From NCBI RefSeq assembly GCF_036084755.1, contig NZ_CP107968.1, forward strand, positions 6,332,001 to 6,396,000: 64,000 bases of DNA, given 5' to 3'. This document shows positions 24,171 through 31,677 of the stretch, one piece after another (position 1 is the first letter of the stretch; every line of letters begins with the position of its first letter). This DNA comes from Streptomyces sp. NBC_00370 (lineage in GTDB: Bacteria > Actinomycetota > Actinomycetes > Streptomycetales > Streptomycetaceae). A model generated the notes under the pieces. It was not told the origin of the DNA and searched no databases. It worked only from the letters and a program-made list of their open reading frames with translations. The translations under genes and the position numbers were made by a program.

Positions 24171-25469
24171 ATGAACAAGCACAGCGCACAGACCGGACCG
24201 TCCGACGAGCAGCAGATCACCTTGCGCAGCCCGGCCGAACTGGCCGACGCACTGCCCTACCTGATGGGCTTTCATCCGACCGACTCGGTGGTCCTCGTCG
24301 CCCTGCACGGGGAGCACGGCCGCTTCGGCGGCCGGCTCAGGCTCGGGATTCCGGCCGCGCCGGACGAGTGGCTGCCGGTGGCCGATCAGCTCGCCGACTG
24401 TCTGGTGGAGGGGAGTGAGCGGCGGGGGGAGCGGCCCGACGGGATCATCGCGTTCCTCTGCCAGGACCCGGCCGACGGCCGGACGGGCCGGCAGGTCATG
24501 GAGCGGTTGCGCCCGCTCGCCCAGCGGCTGCGCACCGCGTGCGGCGCGCTCGACGTGCCCGTGCACGAGGTGCTGTGTATTTCCGGGGGCCGCTTCTGGT
24601 CGTACTGCTGTCCTGATGTCCGCTGCTGTCCGCCGGAAGGCAAGGAGCTGGTGCTGCCCGGCACCTCGGTGATGGCGGCCGCCGCCGCGTACGCGGGCAT
24701 TCAGGTGCGCGGATCGCTGAAGGAGATGGAGGCGCGCCTGCGGCCCTGGTGCACCCCGGCGGTCGACGATCAGCTCCGGGCCCTGGACGACGCGGGGGCC
24801 GCGCTCGTCCCGAGGATTCTGGGCGCGGGGAACAGGCAGCAGGTCGGCAGGGAGACCTTGCGGATGGCGCGCGCCCTCATGACGCGGCTCGGCGGGACGT
24901 CGGTCGCCGACCGCTCGGCGGTCGAGGCGGACGCGGCGGACGACGGGCTGATCAGCCACGCCGAAGCGGCCCAGGTCATCCTCGGCCTCCAGGACCGCGA
25001 GACCCGCGACCGCGCCGCCGAATGGATGGAAGGTCCGGAGGCGCAATCCGCGCTGCGGCTCTGGCGCGCGCTGGCCCGCCGCTGCGTCGGGGCGTACGCG
25101 GAACACGCCGCGGCTCCGCTCACCCTGGCCGGCTGGGTCGCCTGGTCCACGGGTGACGAGCCGGCGGCCCGGGTCGCGCTGGGGCTCGCCCTGCGGACCG
25201 ATCCCCGGTACGTCTTCGCGCAACTGCTCCATCAGGCGTGCAACGAGGGCCTTGATCCCGAGGCGCTGCGCGCGTGTCTGCGGGAGGAGCGCGGCTCGCG
25301 TGCCACGGCCGCTTCGCGGAAGGCGGGCAGCCGGCCGCGACCCCGTCCCACGGGCCGGACGCCACGGCCCGGCGCCCTGCCGCCGGCGGCCAGGCGGCCG
25401 GGTACGACGGCCGCGCGCGACCGTGCGAGCGGGCGCAGCGGGCAGCGCGGGACGAGGAGCGGGCGATGA
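24171..25469 (+). CDS. DUF4192 domain protein
   Basis: 432 residues from ATG 24171 (MNKHSAQTG). The N-terminal ~330 residues match the actinobacterial DUF4192 family (LRSPAELADALPYLMGFHPTDS, VVLVALHGEHGRFGGRLRL ... FLCQDP). Cysteines cluster at YCCPDVRCCPPEG, possibly binding metal. The last ~55 residues are a very basic Arg/Pro tail that could bind nucleic acid. Function is unknown. The remarkable feature is the twin DnaA-box palindrome immediately upstream. Confidence 0.85.
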   Translation: MNKHSAQTGPSDEQQITLRSPAELADALPYLMGFHPTDSVVLVALHGEHGRFGGRLRLGIPAAPDEWLPVADQLADCLVEGSERRGERPDGIIAFLCQDPADGRTGRQVMERLRPLAQRLRTACGALDVPVHEVLCISGGRFWSYCCPDVRCCPPEGKELVLPGTSVMAAAAAYAGIQVRGSLKEMEARLRPWCTPAVDDQLRALDDAGAALVPRILGAGNRQQVGRETLRMARALMTRLGGTSVADRSAVEADAADDGLISHAEAAQVILGLQDRETRDRAAEWMEGPEAQSALRLWRALARRCVGAYAEHAAAPLTLAGWVAWSTGDEPAARVALGLALRTDPRYVFAQLLHQACNEGLDPEALRACLREERGSRATAASRKAGSRPRPRPTGRTPRPGALPPAARRPGTTAARDRASGRSGQRGTRSGR

Positions 25470-25584
25470 CAGCCGTGACCCGGCCCCCCGAAACCGCGTT
25501 CATCGGGGTGGCGGAGTCGTACGAGCCGCGCCGCCGGTCACCCGGCGGCTCACCGGAGCGCACAGAAGGCACAGCTGACCCCAG

Positions 25585-27582
25585 ATGGCTCTCACCGTCC
25601 CTCCCACCAGAACCGGACCCTCCCGCGCCGCGCCCCCGGGTGAACTGCCGGCGGCACACCGGGCCCTGCTGTGCGTCGCGCTGCCGTGCCTCGCGGTCTC
25701 GGCCGAGCACGGCCAGCTCACCGGCATCGGTCTTGACGGTTTCTACGAGTCGGGCCGAAGGCTCCTGTCGCGCTGTCAGCTCCGGGTCGCCGGGCGCGAG
25801 CCCGTCGCGTTGCAGGGGCGGCTGGTCGCGGCGGACAAGGCGCGCTTCCTGGCCGTGGTGCGCACGCCCGCGGACACCGGACCCGATCCGGAGATCAGCG
25901 TCGAGCGGCTCAGGGACGCCGACGGCACCGAGCGTGTCGTCCTGCGCAGCGCCGCGAAGGCGCCGCGCCGCCTCATGGTGGAGATCGCTTTCGGCACGGA
26001 TCTGGCGGAGCTCGCGGCCGTCGCGGCAGGCCGGGCCGGACCCGAACTCCCCGCGACCGTCCACACGGCCGGGCTGCGCTGGACGGCCGCCGACGGCCGG
26101 TACGCCGTCGTCACGGCCGATCCCGCTCCTGCCGACGCGCTCGCCTCGGCGGGACTGCTGCGCTGGGAGTTCGACCTGCGCCCCGGTGTGCCTCGCACCA
26201 TCGAGCTGCGCGTCCGCTCGGGCCGCCCCGTCCGGCCTGCGAGCAGGACCGGCGGTGTCCCCCTGCCGGAGGCGACGGCGGAGGGGGACGACCCGAGAGT
26301 GCGGGCGCTGTTCGCCGCGAGCGTCGGCGATCTGCGGGCGCTCCTGCTGCGGGGCCCCGGCGGGCCCACGGACGTCTATCCCGCCGCGGGGGTCCCCTGG
26401 CGGTGCGGGCCGCCCTCCGCCGAGGCGCTGTGGGCCGTACGGATGGCGCTCCCGCTCGGTACCCGCCTCGCCGCCGGGACGCTGCGGGCCGTCGCCCGGG
26501 GCCAGCTCACCGGAGCGGGGGACGACCGCGGCCGGTTCCCCGGGCCGCTGCGGGACGCGGGGCCGCATCTGCCGCCGAGCTGTACGGGCGTCGAGGCGAC
26601 GCTCGCCTTCCCCGCCGTACTGGCGGAGGCCCGGCGCTGGGGGCTGCCGGAGCAGGAGCTGGCCGAGCTGCTGCCGACGGCCGAGCGGTGTCTTGGCTGG
26701 CTGCGTGCCGCGGCCGGCGAGGACGGGCTGCTGGCGGACCAGAGGTCCGCCGGGCCGCAGCGGGCCGAGACCCAGGCGCACGCGCACCGCGCCGCCGTGC
26801 TCGGCGCCGATCTGCTGGAGGCGTGCGGGAGACCGGGGGCCGACGAGTGGCGGGAGTGGGCGGGGGCCCTGCGGGTGACGTTCCGGCGCAGCTTCTGGAT
26901 CGACGACCGAGCGGGCGGCCGGCCGGCCGTCGCGCGCAGCCCTGACGGGCGGCTGCTGCCGTATCTGAGCGGCAGCTCGGCGCATCTGCTGGACACGGGC
27001 CTGATCGGCGGGGGAGAGCAGGCCCCAGGTCTCCTCGACCGGGCGCAGACCGGGCAGCTGGCCAAGCTGCTCGGCGGCCCGGGGCTCGACTCCGGCTGGG
27101 GGCTGCGCGGCCTGGGCGCCAGGGAGCCGGGGCACAACCCCTTCGGCCACCGGGCGGGGGCGGTCCGGGTCCACGAGACGGCTGTGGCCGTCGCGGGACT
27201 CGCGGCGGCAGGACATGAGAAGGAGGCGGCAGGACTGCTGCGCGGGGTGCTGGCTACGGCCGAGGCGTTCGGCTACCGGCTGCCCGAGATGTACGCGGGG
27301 GAGCAGCGCACGGCGGGCGGGGCTCCCGCACCGCATCCGGCGGCGTGCCGTCCGGCGGCGGTGGCGGCGGGCGCCGGGATCCAGCTGCTCGTCACGCTCG
27401 CCGGAATCCGCCCCGACGCGCCCGCGGGGACGCTCACGCTGCGGCCGGTGCGCGACGCGCCGCTCGGCGGGCTGCATCTCGCCGGGCTGCGGGTGGCGGG
27501 GGAGCCCTTCGCCGTACGGGTGAGCCGGCTCGGCCTCGGGATGGTCGAGGAAGCGGCCGCAGGACTCCAACTGGGGGTGTGA
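25585..27582 (+). CDS. Glycogen debranching-type protein (GDE N-terminal domain plus alpha/alpha-barrel)
   Basis: 665 residues from ATG 25585. The N-terminal ~250 residues resemble the beta-sandwich found before amylo-alpha-1,6-glucosidase-like domains (RALLCVALPCLAVSAEHGQLTGIGLDGFYESGRRLLSRC). The C-terminal alpha/alpha toroid contains LDSGWGLRGLGAREPGHNPFG, matching the SGWGIRTLS...NP pattern. However, the usual WPHD is replaced by VRVHE, so activity is uncertain. No signal peptide, so cytoplasmic. A likely role is alpha-glucan or glycoconjugate processing. The ribosome site is weak (AGAAGG far upstream), so the start could be slightly different. Confidence 0.78.
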   Translation: MALTVPPTRTGPSRAAPPGELPAAHRALLCVALPCLAVSAEHGQLTGIGLDGFYESGRRLLSRCQLRVAGREPVALQGRLVAADKARFLAVVRTPADTGPDPEISVERLRDADGTERVVLRSAAKAPRRLMVEIAFGTDLAELAAVAAGRAGPELPATVHTAGLRWTAADGRYAVVTADPAPADALASAGLLRWEFDLRPGVPRTIELRVRSGRPVRPASRTGGVPLPEATAEGDDPRVRALFAASVGDLRALLLRGPGGPTDVYPAAGVPWRCGPPSAEALWAVRMALPLGTRLAAGTLRAVARGQLTGAGDDRGRFPGPLRDAGPHLPPSCTGVEATLAFPAVLAEARRWGLPEQELAELLPTAERCLGWLRAAAGEDGLLADQRSAGPQRAETQAHAHRAAVLGADLLEACGRPGADEWREWAGALRVTFRRSFWIDDRAGGRPAVARSPDGRLLPYLSGSSAHLLDTGLIGGGEQAPGLLDRAQTGQLAKLLGGPGLDSGWGLRGLGAREPGHNPFGHRAGAVRVHETAVAVAGLAAAGHEKEAAGLLRGVLATAEAFGYRLPEMYAGEQRTAGGAPAPHPAACRPAAVAAGAGIQLLVTLAGIRPDAPAGTLTLRPVRDAPLGGLHLAGLRVAGEPFAVRVSRLGLGMVEEAAAGLQLGV

Positions 27583-27624
27583 CAGGGGCAGAACGTCGAT
27601 CGTGGATGCCGGAACGACTGTTTA

Positions 27625-27646
27625 TCGTCAGGCAGACGACTATGAT
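27625..27646 (+). promoter_or_regulatory. Inverted repeat overlapping the promoter of the Nudix/NrtR gene
   Basis: TCGTC (27625-27629) and GACGA (27635-27639) form an inverted repeat. It abuts TATGAT (27641-27646), whose end is seven bases before ATG 27653. This suggests a leaderless, autoregulated transcript. Confidence 0.5.
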
Positions 27647-27652
27647 CGCGGC

Positions 27653-28417
27653 ATGTCTCCCTACGACCCGTCGGCTTTCCCCCCTTTCGCCGTCACCGTC
27701 GACCTGGTCGTGCTCACCGTGCGCCGTCACGCGCTCTGCGCGCTTGCCGTGCGGCGTGGCGAGCCGCCGTTCCAGGGCCGCTGGGCGCTGCCCGGCGGAT
27801 TCGTCAGGGTGGATGAGGATCTGGCCGCCGCAGCAGCCCGTGAACTCGCCGAGGAGACCGGCCTCGGCGCCCAGGACGCGCAGTCGGCCGGTCAGGGGAA
27901 CGCGGCCCATCTGGAACAGCTCGCCACCTACGGGGACCCCGGCAGGGACCCCCGGATGCGGGTGGTCAGCGTGGCCCATCTGGCGCTGTCGCCCGACCTG
28001 CCCGCGCCGCGCGCGGGTGGTGACGCCAACAGCGCCAGATGGGCCCCGGTCGAGGTGCTGCTCAGTCAGGAGGGCGGGTTCAGCCGGGAGAGTGAACAGC
28101 CGGCGCAGCTGGCCTTCGACCATGCGCGGATCCTGTCGGACGGGGTGGAGCGGGCCAGGTCCAAGATCGAGTACTCGTCGCTCGCCACCGCGTTCTGCCC
28201 GGCCGAGTTCACCGTCGGCGAGCTGCGCCGGGTGTACGAGGCGGTGTGGGGCGTGGCCCTCGATCCCCGTAACTTCCACCGCAAGGTGACGGGCACCCCG
28301 GGATTCCTCGTACCGTCGGGCGGGACGACGACCCGTCAGGGCGGCAGGCCGGCCCAGTTGTTCAGGGCGGGCGGCGCGACCGTGCTCAATCCGCCGATGC
28401 TGCGGCCCGAGGTCTGA
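27653..28417 (+). CDS. NrtR-type regulator (Nudix domain plus winged HTH)
   Basis: 254 residues from ATG 27653. A complete Nudix box spans 49-71 (GX5EX7RELXEEXGL, with RELAEETGL at its end), so metal-dependent nucleotide hydrolysis or ADP-ribose binding is plausible. The C-terminal ~80 residues (KIEYSSLATAFCPAEFTVGELRRVYEAVWG...DPRNFHRKV) are the winged-helix domain of NrtR regulators, which control NAD or pentose metabolism in response to ADP-ribose. The target genes are not obvious; an inverted repeat in its own promoter suggests autoregulation. The in-frame codons upstream overlap that promoter. Confidence 0.88.
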   Translation: MSPYDPSAFPPFAVTVDLVVLTVRRHALCALAVRRGEPPFQGRWALPGGFVRVDEDLAAAAARELAEETGLGAQDAQSAGQGNAAHLEQLATYGDPGRDPRMRVVSVAHLALSPDLPAPRAGGDANSARWAPVEVLLSQEGGFSRESEQPAQLAFDHARILSDGVERARSKIEYSSLATAFCPAEFTVGELRRVYEAVWGVALDPRNFHRKVTGTPGFLVPSGGTTTRQGGRPAQLFRAGGATVLNPPMLRPEV

Positions 28418-28429
28418 CACCCGCACGGT

Positions 28430-28467
28430 TAGCATTACCCCGCAAGTCGGACATGTAGCGTTATCTT
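28430..28467 (+). promoter_or_regulatory. Promoter of the ABC fusion gene with direct repeats
   Basis: TAGCATTACC (28430-28439) and TAGCGTTATC (28456-28465) are direct repeats 26 bases apart. The second overlaps the -10 TATCTT (28462-28467), which ends seven bases before the GTG start, implying a leaderless mRNA. Confidence 0.45.
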
Positions 28468-28473
28468 GCTGGT

Positions 28474-30273
28474 GTGCTCCAGGCCATCGGACTGACCAGC
28501 AACCCCCGTCGCGACCTCCCGCCGGCCGTGGACGACCTGACCTTCGAAGCCCGGCCCGGCTGTGTCACGGCGCTCCTCGGGGCGCCAGGCGCGGGCAAGA
28601 CCACCGCGCTCCGGCTGATGCTCGAACTCGAACACGGCCGTGGTGTCGCCTACTTCCGCGGCCGGCCACTGCATCGCATCGCCCATCCGGCGCGCGAGGT
28701 GGGGGTGCTGCTCGGCGATGTGCCGGGCCACCCCGCGCGCACCGCCAGAGGTCAGCTGCGGATGCTGTGCGCCGCTGCCGGGGTGCCCGCCGTCCGCGCC
28801 GACGAACTGCTCGACGTCGTCGGGCTCGGCGCCCTGCGCGACGAACGGCTCGGCAACCTCTCGGTCGGCATGGACCGCAGGCTCGGACTCGCCTCCGCGC
28901 TGCTGGGCGATCCGCACACCCTCCTGCTCGACGCGCCGTCGGCAGGACTCTCCCCCCGCGAGACCGGCTGGCTGCACGGCCTGCTGCGCGCGCACGCCGC
29001 GCACGGCGGCACCGTCCTCTACACGACCGCCGACCCCAAGGAAGCGGCCCGCGCCGCCGACCGGGTCGTCACCATCGACGGCGGCCGACTCGTCGCCGAC
29101 CAGGACGGCGCTGCCTTCGCCGCCACCCGGCTGCGGCCCCGGGTCGCCGTCAGGACTCCGCACGCCGCACGGCTCGCCGACGTACTGACCCGGGAGGCCA
29201 GGGCGGGAAGGCGCTCCGTCGAGGTGGTCGCCGACGCGGGCAGCAGACTCACCGTCTACGGCAGCAGCTGCCCGGAGATCGGCGAGACGGCGTTCCGGCA
29301 CGGCGTCCTCGTCCACCAGCTCGCCGACGAGATCGGCGACACCGGCCCGACGCCAGGTCCTGCGCCGGGCCCTGCGCCGGGTCCGACACCCGCCCGGGCG
29401 TCCGGCGCCCCGGCCCGCGAGCCCGGTGACACGCTGGTGGACCTGCCCGTGCAGGCGAAGGGCGCCCGGACCGTCGCACCGCCGCTGCCCGCGCGCCCGG
29501 TCCGCAGTCCGCTGCGGCCCCTGCGCTACGAGCTGCGCCGCATGCTCGGCGTCCGGACGGCGCCGCTCGTCGCCGCCGCCGTCCTCGTCGCGTCCGTCGC
29601 GCTCGCCGTACCGCTGGCCCGTACCGGAGCCACCCCGCTGCCCAGCCTGCTCGCCGCGTGGCCCCGGATCCTGCCGCTGCCGCCCGCCGCGCTCGGCGCC
29701 GGGCTGCTCGGCGCCTTCTCGTTCGGCGACGAGTTCCGCTACCCCGCGCTCGCCGGCGCGCGCGGCACCGTCCCCCGCCGGCTCGGACTGCTCGCCGCCA
29801 AACTCGCCGTCACCGCCACGGCGGCCGTCCTGCTCGCCGCGGCCGCCGTGGCGGCCGACGGCGGCGCGCTGCGCCTCGTCTACGGCGCCGCAGCCACGCC
29901 CGTACCCGACAACTGGCTCGCCCTGAGCGCGGGTTGGGCCGGGCTCGCGGTCGGCTGTGCCTGGGCGGGACTGCTCGGCGCCGGCGTCTTCCGGGTCACC
30001 GCCGCCGGCGTCACCGCCGTGATCGCCGTACCGGTACTGGTCGTTCCGCTGCTGAACAAGGCGCTCGCGGGGCCGTCAGCACGTTCGATCGTCGGACTCC
30101 CGAGCAGACTGCGTGAACTCGCCTGGCTGCAGTGGCCCCACCAGGCCGACCACTGGCTGATGGCCACCGCACGGCTGATCGCCCAACCGGTGGCCGCCGC
30201 GCTCGCCCTCTCGCTCTGTGCCCTGCTCTGTGCGTACTTGTTCACCGGGCTTCGCCGCAGGGCCCGTTGGTGA
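28474..30273 (+). CDS. ABC transporter, fused ATPase-permease with degenerate catalytic motifs
   Basis: 599 residues. Residues 1-~220 are an ABC ATPase: Walker A GAPGAGKTT (36-44) is intact. The signature is LSVGM (129-133) rather than LSGGQ, Walker B LLLD (150-153) is followed by A154 instead of the catalytic glutamate, and the switch histidine position is A186. About 295-335 is a Pro/Gly/Ala linker (PAPGPAPGPTP). From ~350 onward six hydrophobic segments form an ABC-2-like permease. It may bind ATP without efficient hydrolysis or act in a regulatory way. The gene lies directly upstream of whiH, and a developmental role is conceivable but unproven. Confidence 0.85.
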   Translation: MLQAIGLTSNPRRDLPPAVDDLTFEARPGCVTALLGAPGAGKTTALRLMLELEHGRGVAYFRGRPLHRIAHPAREVGVLLGDVPGHPARTARGQLRMLCAAAGVPAVRADELLDVVGLGALRDERLGNLSVGMDRRLGLASALLGDPHTLLLDAPSAGLSPRETGWLHGLLRAHAAHGGTVLYTTADPKEAARAADRVVTIDGGRLVADQDGAAFAATRLRPRVAVRTPHAARLADVLTREARAGRRSVEVVADAGSRLTVYGSSCPEIGETAFRHGVLVHQLADEIGDTGPTPGPAPGPAPGPTPARASGAPAREPGDTLVDLPVQAKGARTVAPPLPARPVRSPLRPLRYELRRMLGVRTAPLVAAAVLVASVALAVPLARTGATPLPSLLAAWPRILPLPPAALGAGLLGAFSFGDEFRYPALAGARGTVPRRLGLLAAKLAVTATAAVLLAAAAVAADGGALRLVYGAAATPVPDNWLALSAGWAGLAVGCAWAGLLGAGVFRVTAAGVTAVIAVPVLVVPLLNKALAGPSARSIVGLPSRLRELAWLQWPHQADHWLMATARLIAQPVAAALALSLCALLCAYLFTGLRRRARW

Positions 30274-30408
30274 TCGCCTGGTGACAGAAAAATGCCCTAC
30301 TGGCCACAACTCCCCTGAGAAAGCGCGGTTCTTTACGCCAAGGATGCGGAACGCGTCAATCGAGGCGCGGGCGCCGATCACCCTTTCGTGTGCTTTTCAC
30401 CAAAGACC

Positions 30409-30436
30409 TCAAGGGCGGTGGAAACGGCGCCGACAA
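30409..30436 (+). promoter_or_regulatory. Candidate sigma-WhiG promoter of whiH
   Basis: TCAA (30409-30412), 16 bases, then GCCGACAA (30429-30436) closely fits the sigma-WhiG/sigma-28 consensus TAAA-N15/16-GCCGATAA. Transcription would begin at or just before the GTG at 30444. Confidence 0.65.
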
Positions 30437-30443
30437 AGGATGC

Positions 30444-31331
30444 GTGAGTACCCTTGCGCACACCATGATGACCGCCGCCCGTTCCGTCGAGTCCGGCCTG
30501 CCCGGCCCGGGCGAACTCGACCGCTACCCCTTTGCCGAGGCGCCCGGCGCCGACCGTGCCGCCCCGCCCGTCTGGGACGGGCCTGAGAACGATCTGGGCC
30601 GGATGGGCCGCCGCTCCGCGGGCAGCCGCGGCCGCGGTCTGCACGGCCAACTCGTCCAGCAGCTCGGACAGATGATCGTTTCCGGTGACCTGGGTGCCGA
30701 CCGGCCGCTGGTGCCCGAGGAGATCGGCCAGCGCTTCGAGGTCTCCCGCACGGTCGTGCGGGAATCCCTGCGCGTCCTTGAGGCCAAGGGCCTGGTGAGC
30801 GCCCGCCCCAATGTCGGTACCCGCGTCCGCCCGGTCAGCGACTGGAATCTGCTGGACCCCGACATCATCGAATGGCGCGCCTTCGGACCGCAGCGTGACG
30901 ACCAGCGCCGTGAGCTGAGCGAGCTGCGCTGGACGATCGAGCCCCTCGCCGCGCGGCTCGCCGCCGGTCACGGCCGTGAGGACGTGCAGCAGCGGCTGGT
31001 CGACATGGTGGAGATCATGGGCCATGCCCTCGCCCAGGCGGACACGGTCACCTTCGCCCGCGCCGACGCCGAATATCACTCCCTGCTGATCCAGCTCGCC
31101 GGCAACCGCATGCTGGAGCACCTTTCCGGCATCGTCTGCGCCGCGCTCCAGGTCTCCGGCGGTCCGGTCAGCGGCTGCGACCGCCCCACCGACGCCTCGC
31201 TCGCGCACCACGCGCGGATCATCGACGCGCTGGGCTCGGGTGACGCCAACGCGGCCGAATCGGCGATGCGCCAGCTGCTGACCGTCCATCCTGAAGTGGA
31301 GCGAGTCGTTCCGGCTCCTCGCGAGCACTGA
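30444..31331 (+). CDS. whiH: WhiH, GntR-family sporulation regulator
   Basis: 295 residues from GTG 30444 (VSTLAHTMMTAARS). A GntR winged HTH spans ~66-130 (LHGQLVQQLGQMIVSGDLG ... VSRTVVRESLRVLEAKG), followed by an FCD ligand-binding domain (~155-285; FGPQRDDQRRELSELRWTIEP, DAEYHSLLIQLAGN). In Streptomyces, WhiH is needed for timely septation of aerial hyphae, and its gene depends on sigma-WhiG; the promoter seen here agrees. Its position immediately before hrdB is the expected one. The ligand, possibly a carboxylate as in FadR relatives, is not known. Confidence 0.92.
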   Translation: MSTLAHTMMTAARSVESGLPGPGELDRYPFAEAPGADRAAPPVWDGPENDLGRMGRRSAGSRGRGLHGQLVQQLGQMIVSGDLGADRPLVPEEIGQRFEVSRTVVRESLRVLEAKGLVSARPNVGTRVRPVSDWNLLDPDIIEWRAFGPQRDDQRRELSELRWTIEPLAARLAAGHGREDVQQRLVDMVEIMGHALAQADTVTFARADAEYHSLLIQLAGNRMLEHLSGIVCAALQVSGGPVSGCDRPTDASLAHHARIIDALGSGDANAAESAMRQLLTVHPEVERVVPAPREH

Positions 31332-31677
31332 GCGCAGCCCCGGGCCAGGGCGTACGGGGATGTACGCGACGAGTGTCGCCGGGCGCTGCCGCGCGTCCGG
31401 CGACACGATCGTGGGGGCTTAAAACCCCTTCTGGCCGTTTTGTCGCCAATGAGGTGTGACTCGGGCCACGTGGATTGGGCGTAACACTCCTCGGGGCAGG
31501 GCGATGACCTAAGAGGTGACAGCCGAAGAGGGAATGCGACCGCCGTCCGCGGCGCCGAGTATTCACCTCCGAGGTCCAAGCCCGCGCCGTCGGTGACATC
31601 CCCAGCCGGCGGTCGTCGGCTCCGGCCCGATCCAGGGCGGGGCCGGAAGCCGTTTCCATCGTTCCGAGAGGTTGTTC
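31332..31677. other. whiH-hrdB intergenic region (346 bases)
   Basis: It contains the whiH terminator hairpin (31373-31406) and the hrdB promoters. A candidate ECF-type promoter is GTAACA (31481-31486), 15 bases, then CGATG (31502-31506), reminiscent of promoters reported for hrdB in Streptomyces. This assignment is tentative. The remaining ~170 bases are a leader with nothing recognised. Confidence 0.5.
31373..31406 (+). terminator. Hairpin terminator after whiH
   Basis: GTGTCGCCGG (31373-31382) pairs with CCGGCGACAC (31397-31406). Inner GCGC-TGCC-GCGC extends the stem, with a two-base bulge. Confidence 0.75.

Noticed and set aside
31531..31556. GGAAT as a sigma-R promoter of hrdB
   Set aside because: No GTT at the required 18-19 base spacing.
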